A stretch of 22,583 nucleotides of DNA from a virus: positions 1 through 22,583 of the IMG/VR virus record IMGVR_UViG_3300046787_000116; one strand, written 5' to 3'. Numbering within the stretch: the stretch's first letter is position 1; every line of letters starts with the position of its first letter. The position numbers were made by a program, and so were the translations under genes. The notes below the pieces were generated by a model. The model had not been told where the DNA came from. It saw only the letters and a program-made list of their open reading frames with translations, and searched no databases. This document shows positions 1 to 5,827 of the stretch, in pieces.

Positions 1-2997
1 AGCTACGTTAATACGATCTAATGCACTTGCTGCACGAGCACGAGTCTTTTGACCGTAGTTAACTAAACCTGTTCCTGTGAAGAACGTAATTGGGTTGACT
101 TTAGTTTCATACAATGTATCACGTTGGCCGCCGTTCAGTGCAACTGACTTGAACTCACCTTCGCTGCTAACATAACCAACAGCCGTAGCGTTAGTAATAC
201 CGCCACGACGTACACCTGCTGGTGCAAACCATGGATAAGCTACTTGGTCATTTAATGCAATTGTACGTAAAATCATGTGGCTTGGTGGTACAGCAACGTT
301 ATTACCAAAGTTGTCACTTGTGTAACCCCATGGATAGAACATACCCATGTATTCGTCGAAGCTAGCTGCGCCAACATCGTTATCTTCTAATGCGCCGTTA
401 GCATTGTTACCCCATGCTAGCAAACTAGTTGCATCAGGTGTTAAACGTGCAGGTGTATCACCTACAACAAATGCTGTTAAACCACGATCGTAGTTCAAGC
501 TGATCATTTCACCAATTAACTCAGGATATCCTGGGCAAGCAATCAAGTTAAAAATGCGGCCGTCTTCGTCACGAATTTGTTGGTTAGCATTAACTAGAGC
601 TTGAAGAGCTTGTACAACAACTTTACGTTGTGCCTTGCGACCGAATGTACCTGAACCATCATCTTGATTACCTGATTCTGTTACCCAACGGTGTGGATAG
701 TAATCAGCCATTGCTTCGCTGTTGTTGTAACGCTCGTTATCGCTAGAAGTATCAATGTAATTTCTTACAAACTTCTTAACGTTAAATCCTGAACGACGTA
801 AATTCCATAGCAACATTCCCTTTGGATATAATGCTGGATCTGGTGCGTCTGGATCCAAATAATCACTGTCTAACAGGTCTGCAATTAATCCAGCTTCATC
901 GCTGTTTATGCCTGCTGTGTTGTAACGTGCATCTGCAAATAACACACCATCTTCAGAACTTTGATCAGTCTTGTCAACTAACACCCACTTTCTGCTGTTA
1001 AATCCAGCAACGTTAACTGCATCGTCGTTGTACTTGTAAATTGTTGGGAAATTTTCAAGATCGTTTGTATCAATCCATAGATCGCCTGTTACTAGAGCAC
1101 TAACCCCGTCGCTTTGTGTTTCTGGCATTGAAGCAGCTACAAGAGGACCTGCTGCATCTGTAAGACCTACACCATCACCAAAGTCATAGTTATTATAGCC
1201 TACCCATGTGTCGCCATCATGGATCATAATATCAATTTCATCAACTACACTGCTGTACCACAATGTGCCATCGTCAGTTAAGCTAGTTGGGGCATCATTG
1301 CCTGCTGTGTAAGTTAATGGAGCCCATAAGCTACCTACAAAGTTGTATCCGTCTAGTCCGGTAGGTGCTGCAAACAAGTTAGTAGTAGTTGTTGTACTGT
1401 AAATTGTTGACAATGGAGAATTTGTACCGTCATTGATTTGTACTTCACCACCTGCATTGTGTGTGATAACTAATCTATTTTGAGCATCAACGTCTGCAAC
1501 AATGTGTGCAAATCCTGCAGAGTTAATAGCACCTGCGATGAAATCTGCATCGCCTGTGCCGCCAGTTAATACTGAAGTTAAGGTGATAGTTTTTGCTGCG
1601 TCCATTACGCCGCCGACTAAACTTTCAGCCATATCAAATGTGTAAGTAGTTGCACTAGTGTACTGTGTAGCAATAACTGCGGAAGTTAATGTTGTTGCAC
1701 CTGTTGCAGATCTACGATAGATTGTAAAATCTACTACAGCTGGTGTGCTATCTTGACCACTAAGTTCGTTGTTATTAGTTTTTGTAAACAATGTGCCTGT
1801 AGCAATGTTTAAGCCACCGCCAGTTCTATCCAAGTTATAGATTGCATCTGCTGCACTGCTATAGATTGGAGATTCAACTGCTTCCCATAATGATGTAGCA
1901 GAGTTGAAGCGTTTAACGCGGAATCTTGCACCGTTATTTGGTTCAGTTGTTTTAACCCATACAGAACCTGTTGGACGGCCATTTGCAATGTCTTTTCTCT
2001 TGTATAGCGGAACGCTAGTGTGCTTAGACATTTGTAATGCTGGGCCAAAATATGTTCCAGCAGTAAGGCCTGTGCCCGTTAGTGTACCAGCAATAGTTAT
2101 ACCGCCGTCGGCTGTATTACCATCTGATTCGGCTGTTGCATCTACAAATATTTCTACTTTAGAATTACGCACTTCGGCAGTAACTCCTGGAATAGATGCA
2201 GTAGTAATAGCACCTGCTAGTGCTGTTGCAGACATAGCGGCTGTTGTAGTAACGGTTGTACCGTTAATAGTAAATGTGCTGCTGGTTGTTGTTCCAACAG
2301 TTGCAGCGATAACTGGCCAACTGTTTAACCAAGCTTCTGTACCAACTTGAACCCAAATACCGTCACGGTTTTTGTAAAAAAGTTTGTTTTCGCTGTTAGT
2401 TGCTACTACACAATAGTCACCTAATGCACCAAATGATGCCTTAGGATCGCCGTCTACGGAGTTACCAACTAGCTTAGTTTCGTCTGTAATAACAGTCGGA
2501 ACTTTGCTTGTAAATGTTTGCCCACCCGTAGTTGTTGCTAGGGCGTTGTTCCATTCAAAAAGACCGAATGTTGTAGTTTGTGTATCAAACCAGTATGTGC
2601 CATTAGCAGCTAATGCAGCCGGTGCATCTGCTGTTGCGTTTAGTGTATCTAGGTCAATATCAGCACGTACTACATAAGCACGATTGCTAACACCTAGCAA
2701 GCTGTAAGCTGCTTGTAGACCATATTCGTTTTGCTCGCCTGCATGAATTGGGTTGTTACTTGAGTCTGTCTTGAAGACTGGGTCACCGAACGTGTCCCCT
2801 AGATCTCTCTGACTTGTTAGAAGATAAACTTCTCCAGCGTTAGCTTTAAGTGTTCCCGGGGCGGTTCCGGTTGCTCCGCTGTTTGCTTTGTTTTCAGCAG
2901 TGGCAACGATAACCAAAGGAACGGTGCCCGGTGCTGCTGGTGTATAAAATGATTCGTCAATTACTTTGACTTCTACGCCTGGTGAACTTAATGCCAT
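1..2997 (-). CDS. 18: Contractile tail sheath protein, T4 gp18 type (3' end outside window)
   Basis: The frame starts at ATG 2997 and stays open to base 1, giving 999 visible codons with no stop, so the C-terminus is cut by the window edge. The N-terminus (MALSSPGVEVKVIDES, then LVIVATA, then an FGDP step and VVRAD near residue 115) follows the usual start of T4-family sheath proteins. From about residue 700 the conserved sheath core returns: LYPKGMLLWNLRRSGFNV, DEDGRIFNLIACPGYPE, VPPSHMILRTIALND, PWFAPAGVRRGGI and VNPITFFTGTGLVNYGQKT. It polymerises around the tail tube and contracts at infection. T4 gp18 is 659 aa, so this is at least 340 aa longer. The excess lies at about residues 120-700 in a Thr/Gly/Trp-rich stretch with recurring G-[TSD]-x-W segments. 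The start has a good Shine-Dalgarno (TAGGAG) and a late-promoter motif at 3031-3038. The family call is firm; the insert's role is unknown. Confidence 0.9.
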   Translation of the reverse strand, partial: MALSSPGVEVKVIDESFYTPAAPGTVPLVIVATAENKANSGATGTAPGTLKANAGEVYLLTSQRDLGDTFGDPVFKTDSSNNPIHAGEQNEYGLQAAYSLLGVSNRAYVVRADIDLDTLNATADAPAALAANGTYWFDTQTTTFGLFEWNNALATTTGGQTFTSKVPTVITDETKLVGNSVDGDPKASFGALGDYCVVATNSENKLFYKNRDGIWVQVGTEAWLNSWPVIAATVGTTTSSTFTINGTTVTTTAAMSATALAGAITTASIPGVTAEVRNSKVEIFVDATAESDGNTADGGITIAGTLTGTGLTAGTYFGPALQMSKHTSVPLYKRKDIANGRPTGSVWVKTTEPNNGARFRVKRFNSATSLWEAVESPIYSSAADAIYNLDRTGGGLNIATGTLFTKTNNNELSGQDSTPAVVDFTIYRRSATGATTLTSAVIATQYTSATTYTFDMAESLVGGVMDAAKTITLTSVLTGGTGDADFIAGAINSAGFAHIVADVDAQNRLVITHNAGGEVQINDGTNSPLSTIYSTTTTTNLFAAPTGLDGYNFVGSLWAPLTYTAGNDAPTSLTDDGTLWYSSVVDEIDIMIHDGDTWVGYNNYDFGDGVGLTDAAGPLVAASMPETQSDGVSALVTGDLWIDTNDLENFPTIYKYNDDAVNVAGFNSRKWVLVDKTDQSSEDGVLFADARYNTAGINSDEAGLIADLLDSDYLDPDAPDPALYPKGMLLWNLRRSGFNVKKFVRNYIDTSSDNERYNNSEAMADYYPHRWVTESGNQDDGSGTFGRKAQRKVVVQALQALVNANQQIRDEDGRIFNLIACPGYPELIGEMISLNYDRGLTAFVVGDTPARLTPDATSLLAWGNNANGALEDNDVGAASFDEYMGMFYPWGYTSDNFGNNVAVPPSHMILRTIALNDQVAYPWFAPAGVRRGGITNATAVGYVSSEGEFKSVALNGGQRDTLYETKVNPITFFTGTGLVNYGQKTRARAASALDRINVA

Positions 2998-3030
2998 CTT
3001 TGGAATCTCCTAAGGTTTTTGTTCTACTAG

Positions 3031-3038
3031 TATTTATT
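3031..3038 (-). promoter_or_regulatory. T4-like late promoter motif before the sheath gene
   Basis: The minus strand reads AATAAATA, matching the NATAAATA late-promoter element of T4-like phages. It sits 34 bases upstream of the sheath ATG and leaves room for a leader that contains the TAGGAG Shine-Dalgarno. The same motif precedes other minus-strand genes in this window at similar distances. Confidence 0.6.
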
Positions 3039-3100
3039 GATAAAATCTAAAAATGGCTAGTTATAACAGACCGAAAAGGTATTAAAAAGGGCAGCTAAAT

Positions 3101-3448
3101 ATGCGTATGACTAGACCTTTATGCAATTGCGGCCAACGACCAGCAGCTATTAACTATCGCAAAGGCGGTAAGATATACTATCGCTCTAAATGCGAAGTGT
3201 GTACTAGATATGGCGGTGTCGGAAAGGGGAATCCTAAGTGGTATCAGGACGGGTATCGCATGAAACTTGTATGCGACAAGTGCGGTTATAAGTCAAAGTA
3301 CAAAGAACAATTTAATGTGTTCCATGTGGACGGAAATCTTAATAACTCCCGCCCAGCTAATCTAAAATCAGTATGTGCTAATTGCCAACGGACTCTTCAC
3401 AGGGAAGGGTTTCAGTGGCGTCAAGGGGGTCTAACACCAGATTTTTAA
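3101..3448 (+). CDS. Small HNH-like zinc-ribbon protein
   Basis: This 115-aa protein carries four cysteine pairs: C8/C10, C31/C34, C58/C61 and C92/C95. The second half has the layout of an HNH nuclease: CDKCG, then FNVFHVDGNLNN with H75, NL at 87-88, CANC at 92-95 and H100. The usual His-His pair at the first position is reduced to one His (FHVDG), so activity is uncertain. Similar short zinc proteins ending in LTPDF recur, from memory, in T4-like marine phages, generally without a tested function. An AAGG about ten bases upstream supports ATG 3101 over the second ATG at 3107. The last 71 bases overlap the convergent dNMP kinase gene. It is the only plus-strand gene between two minus-strand blocks. 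Confidence that it is a gene is high; nuclease function is inferred. Confidence 0.75.
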   Translation: MRMTRPLCNCGQRPAAINYRKGGKIYYRSKCEVCTRYGGVGKGNPKWYQDGYRMKLVCDKCGYKSKYKEQFNVFHVDGNLNNSRPANLKSVCANCQRTLHREGFQWRQGGLTPDF

Positions 3449-4061
3449 TTTGGTCAAACAGGTCATCAATCGAACTATTATTCCAAACAGTATGGTCGAT
3501 GTTCCCGCCTACCCATGCTGTTTCACTAGCATGAATTCCTAATCTTTCAAGTTTAGCTTTGCTAATGCTCCACGTAGTATTGCCATTAGGGCCTTGATTC
3601 ATACTAGCAGCAGCGTCATACCACTCAGGATCATCACCACGCTTAATACGAATAACCAAACCTCCTGCATTGTGTATTGCTTTAATTTCGTTTGGAAATC
3701 GTACATCGCTAATAACAATGTTATCTGTAGTTTTACGCATTTTGTTTTCAACGCTTGCAATCCAAATATCATCGTGGAACCCTTTACGGCATACTTCTGT
3801 ACCCCAACGTTGTAGAACCCATCTTGGAGTGAGTTCAGGAATACCCAATCGCTCTGCCCACCAAGTATCTACTTGCTCTCGCCATTCTCTTGCTTCTTTT
3901 GTGCGCCCTTCAAGCAGAACGCGGTCCCAACCAAATACGTTAGCAACCGCGTCTTTAAGGGTATTAGCAAATGAGTCACGTCGGAATCCGTGAAAGTTAA
4001 CCAAATAGTCTGCGGCGGTATCTTTGCCGCTTCCGATAAAACCTACAAAGCCTATAATCAT
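3378..4061 (-). CDS. 1: Deoxynucleoside monophosphate kinase, T4 gene 1 type
   Basis: This 227-aa protein begins with a P-loop, GFIGSGKDT at residues 7-15, followed by a helix and FRRDSFANTLKDAVANVFGW, the pattern of phage dNMP kinases. Further family features are the Trp/Arg-rich lid-like stretch TPRWVLQRWGTEVCR and the VISDVRFPNE strand with its Asp-Arg pair. The enzyme phosphorylates dNMPs to dNDPs and supplies precursors, including any modified nucleotides, for phage DNA synthesis. Length is close to the T4 enzyme (241 aa). It is the last gene of the leftward neck block but has its own sigma70-like promoter (4083-4111), which fits early expression. A hairpin covers its start codon (4060-4082). 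Its 3' end runs 71 bases into the convergent HNH-like gene. The family assignment is strong. Confidence 0.9.
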   Translation of the reverse strand: MIIGFVGFIGSGKDTAADYLVNFHGFRRDSFANTLKDAVANVFGWDRVLLEGRTKEAREWREQVDTWWAERLGIPELTPRWVLQRWGTEVCRKGFHDDIWIASVENKMRKTTDNIVISDVRFPNEIKAIHNAGGLVIRIKRGDDPEWYDAAASMNQGPNGNTTWSISKAKLERLGIHASETAWVGGNIDHTVWNNSSIDDLFDQIKNLVLDPLDATETLPCEESVGN

Positions 4062-4082
4062 AGTATCTCCAGCTGATACTAT
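4060..4082 (-). promoter_or_regulatory. Start-codon hairpin of the dNMP kinase gene
   Basis: A perfect 8-bp inverted repeat, ATAGTATC at 4060-4067 and GATACTAT at 4075-4082, encloses a 7-base loop. In the leftward RNA the 3' arm contains the AU of the AUG start codon. The GGAG Shine-Dalgarno (4067-4070) sits in the loop and the first base of the 3' arm. Such a fold would hinder initiation in any RNA that includes the upstream arm. RNA started at the local promoter should begin near 4076 and would lack most of that arm. Confidence 0.6.
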
Positions 4083-4111
4083 ATATTACAGTTTTAATAC
4101 AATGATGTCAA
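4083..4111 (-). promoter_or_regulatory. Sigma70-like promoter for the dNMP kinase
   Basis: On the minus strand a consensus -35 box TTGACA (4106-4111) is followed by a 17-base spacer and TAATAT (4083-4088) as -10. This is a good match to a host housekeeping promoter. The expected start is near 4076, about 15 bases before the ATG, leaving GGAG as the Shine-Dalgarno. It lies in the short gap just after the stop codon of the preceding gene. Confidence 0.65.
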
Positions 4112-4117
4112 GAGCGA

Positions 4118-4495
4118 TTATACGCCGTATTTGTTCGTTTTGCGTTTTGCAACTGGGCTAACCTTATTAGTAGAGTCCAATTCCAAACTGCGCATATCGC
4201 CATGATTTAAATCTTCGTAGTCTGCGCCAACTACTTTAGCGGCTTGGACAAACATATCTTGTTCTTCTTTAGTATACGGATATATTGTTTTCTTTTTGCC
4301 GTGCCAGCTCTTGCCATCAATATCTGGTTTAGTTTTTCCGTCAGTTCCGGCCATTGCTTGCCCTAGTTTAAACGCCACATAGTCACTATTAGCTTTTTCT
4401 TTATCACCGTAAATATTCATGCCTTTAGTTGACTGTGATTGTCGTTTAGTAGGTTTTGTCTGCCTTACTTCAGTGATAATTTCTTGTACTCGCAT
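4118..4495 (-). CDS. Small conserved phage protein with capsid-targeting-like N-terminus (125 aa)
   Basis: I start the gene at ATG 4495, one base after the stop codon of the upstream gene (TAATATG). An ATG further upstream (4546) would need a long overlap and would hide the shared N-terminus. The protein opens MRVQEIITEV, which resembles the capsid-targeting sequence of T4 internal head proteins: a short leader ending in the prohead-protease site [L/I]-x-E, here I7-T8-E9. The body is basic and polar. A segment around DYVAFKLGQAMAG and a later PYTKEEQDMFVQAAKVVGADY recall, from memory, conserved marine-phage proteins of unknown function. There is no signal peptide or membrane segment. It is co-transcribed with the neck protein gp13 and a second protein with the same kind of leader. 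The function is unknown; packaging into the head is my inference. Confidence 0.7.
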   Translation of the reverse strand: MRVQEIITEVRQTKPTKRQSQSTKGMNIYGDKEKANSDYVAFKLGQAMAGTDGKTKPDIDGKSWHGKKKTIYPYTKEEQDMFVQAAKVVGADYEDLNHGDMRSLELDSTNKVSPVAKRKTNKYGV

Positions 4496-4496
4496 A

Positions 4497-5024
4497 TTAG
4501 CAATTCCACTTACGTAGTGCCAGAGCTTTACGAGTAGGCTTACCATTGGGCTTCTTCATGGGCCCTTTAACGCCGCCCATTCTAGCACAGAATGATTTAC
4601 GGCGCTTGGCTGCTTTTGAGCCTTTTTTTAACTTGCTAGGCTTTGTAGTCACAGCAGTTTGCAGTTTGCTACCTGGATTCTCTCTACGATAACTTGCAAC
4701 ACCCTTGGCATTTAATCCGCCATTTTTGTTCTTGCCCTTGCTAGTTCTCCAAGCGGCTGCTTCGTCTAGAAGTTCGTAGTCGTCCACTGAGTCAAAGTCT
4801 TCCCAAATAACATCGCTGTCAACTCCGTGTGCTTCGGCCCATGCTTCGACCATTTCTTCAATTTGATCAAATAGTTGATCTGCATCTTCTTTGATCTTTT
4901 CGCAGTCGTTTACACGCTTGCCTTTATTCTTGCCAGTGCCGGGTTGTGTACCCACTTTGCGATGGCCTGGCCAGCAGCTTTTCGGCCCTGCTACTCCTTC
5001 GGATAGGATTTCGTATACTTTCAT
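4497..5024 (-). CDS. Basic small phage protein with capsid-targeting-like N-terminus (175 aa)
   Basis: The protein opens MKVYEILSEG, matching the T4 capsid-targeting pattern with a candidate prohead-protease site L7-S8-E9. Next comes a Gly/Lys-rich stretch (CWPGHRKVGTQPGTGKNKGK) and an acidic helical segment (ADQLFDQIEEMVEAWAEAHG, about residues 48-67). The C-terminal 75 residues are strongly basic: GLNAKGVASYRRENPGSKL, then KAAKRRKSFCARMGGVKG, ending LRKWNC. That C-terminal block resembles a domain of unknown function (DUF6321, from memory) found in marine phages, and looks suited to nucleic-acid binding. ATG 5024 is three bases after the gp13-like stop and has AGGG upstream. The gene is confident. 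Delivery with the DNA and DNA binding are inferences. Confidence 0.75.
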   Translation of the reverse strand: MKVYEILSEGVAGPKSCWPGHRKVGTQPGTGKNKGKRVNDCEKIKEDADQLFDQIEEMVEAWAEAHGVDSDVIWEDFDSVDDYELLDEAAAWRTSKGKNKNGGLNAKGVASYRRENPGSKLQTAVTTKPSKLKKGSKAAKRRKSFCARMGGVKGPMKKPNGKPTRKALALRKWNC

Positions 5025-5027
5025 AAA

Positions 5028-5789
5028 TTACCCTATAACAAACGTGTATCCAGTTCCACCAGATATTAACGTTTCTAATTCTTTATCTAATTTTTCTATC
5101 TCTGCTTTACCGTCAGTTTTCAAGTCGCCGCCGTTTAATGCGCCGCCACCTTGTGGCCCAGCAATACTTTGAAACTTACTACGTGCTTCACCTAACATAA
5201 TCTTACAGTTAGCAAGAGCATAATCTCTTACCCATTGTTTAGCATAAATGTCTTCGATGATTGTGTAATCTGGCCTAAAATTCTGACAGCGTAATAATAG
5301 GGTTTCGCCTTCACTAAACGGACGTTGTAATATTCTTAGTGTGCGACTTGTAGGAATCCATTGAAATTCAATGTAACTACCAAACATTTTCCCAATTAGT
5401 TCTTGATAACTTGCAAACATATAATAGGTAGCTATGCCTCCTAGCATAGTACTGTTTAACAAGTAGGTATTTGTATAGGCTAAGTTAAACGGTTCAAAGT
5501 TACTGCCAGTGCCGCCACCGGTTCTAGATCCTAATGTTCGTCTAAAAACACTCTGCACATTGATAATTTCTTGCGGTAGGATATAGTCATTTTTATCCTT
5601 TTCTAGTTCTAAGAACATGTAGCTTTCTTCTACAGCATTAGGACTGCGCTGTCTAAAACGTGTTAGTGCCTTATCTAGAGCGGTTTCGTAATGAATCGGG
5701 TCTAGTTCAACATCGATCATGCCGTCACCTAACATAGTACGGCAGTAATCGAATACTTTTTGTTTAACAGCTTGTGGATTTTCTGACAT
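5028..5789 (-). CDS. 13: Neck protein, T4 gp13 type
   Basis: This 253-aa protein matches, from memory, the gp13 neck proteins of T4-like cyanophages nearly throughout. It opens MSENPQAVKQKVFDYCRTML, with LDPIHYETALDKALTRFRQR, EESYMFLELEKDKNDYILP, INVQSVFRRTLGS, LNSTMLGGIATYYMFASYQE, and a C-terminal WVRDYALANCKIMLGEARSK followed by IAGPQGG and ALNGGDL. Gp13 helps close the head after packaging and joins it to the tail. The ATG is preceded by GGGAG and a late-promoter motif (5805-5812). It is the first gene of a leftward unit containing two small proteins and dNMP kinase. Unlike the usual T4-like order, the gp14-type gene is not downstream but diverges from it. Confidence 0.75.
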   Translation of the reverse strand: MSENPQAVKQKVFDYCRTMLGDGMIDVELDPIHYETALDKALTRFRQRSPNAVEESYMFLELEKDKNDYILPQEIINVQSVFRRTLGSRTGGGTGSNFEPFNLAYTNTYLLNSTMLGGIATYYMFASYQELIGKMFGSYIEFQWIPTSRTLRILQRPFSEGETLLLRCQNFRPDYTIIEDIYAKQWVRDYALANCKIMLGEARSKFQSIAGPQGGGALNGGDLKTDGKAEIEKLDKELETLISGGTGYTFVIG

Positions 5790-5804
5790 TTAGTTCTCCC
5801 ATGT

Positions 5805-5812
5805 TATTTATC
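5805..5812 (-). promoter_or_regulatory. T4-like late promoter motif for the gp13 unit
   Basis: The minus strand reads GATAAATA 16 bases upstream of the gp13-like ATG, with GGGAG between. It abuts, without any gap, a plus-strand GCTAAATA (5813-5820), so two opposed promoter-like elements lie back to back. The spacing leaves only a very short leader. Confidence 0.55.
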
Positions 5813-5820
5813 GCTAAATA
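5813..5820 (+). promoter_or_regulatory. Late-promoter-like motif for the gp14 unit
   Basis: GCTAAATA differs from the NATAAATA pattern at one position. It ends seven bases before the preferred ATG at 5828. If it acts as a -10 element, transcription would begin at or beside the start codon. It is the only candidate promoter I see for the rightward gp14-gp15-Nudix unit. Confidence 0.4.
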
Positions 5821-5827
5821 TTGTACT

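Noticed and set aside
1809-2350. Open frames on both strands inside the sheath gene.
   Set aside because: The sheath frame runs without a stop from 2997 to 1 and encodes recognisable sheath sequence, so these are shadows.
3037-3067. Possible sigma70 promoter (TTGATA and TATAAC) before the HNH-like gene.
   Set aside because: The spacer is 19 bases and the -10 is imperfect; too weak to list as a feature, although some promoter for this gene must exist.
3094-3101. GCTAAATA overlapping the HNH-like ATG, similar to the gp14 motif.
   Set aside because: A promoter here would start RNA inside the gene, and an AAGG Shine-Dalgarno upstream supports translation from a longer leader.
4496-4546. A longer start at ATG 4546 for the 125-aa protein.
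   Set aside because: It would overlap the upstream gene by 50 bases and place the shared capsid-targeting leader inside the protein; ATG 4495 follows the upstream stop by one base.
5785-5820. 6-bp inverted repeat (ATTTAG/CTAAAT) pairing leader and gp13 start codon.
   Set aside because: Short, AT-only except one pair, and long loop; not distinguishable from chance despite its likeness to the two stronger cases.
5774-5827. An 18-codon upstream extension of the gp14-like frame beginning at ATG 5774.
   Set aside because: It overlaps the start of the divergent gp13 gene and both promoter motifs, has no Shine-Dalgarno, and the family-like opening begins at 5828.
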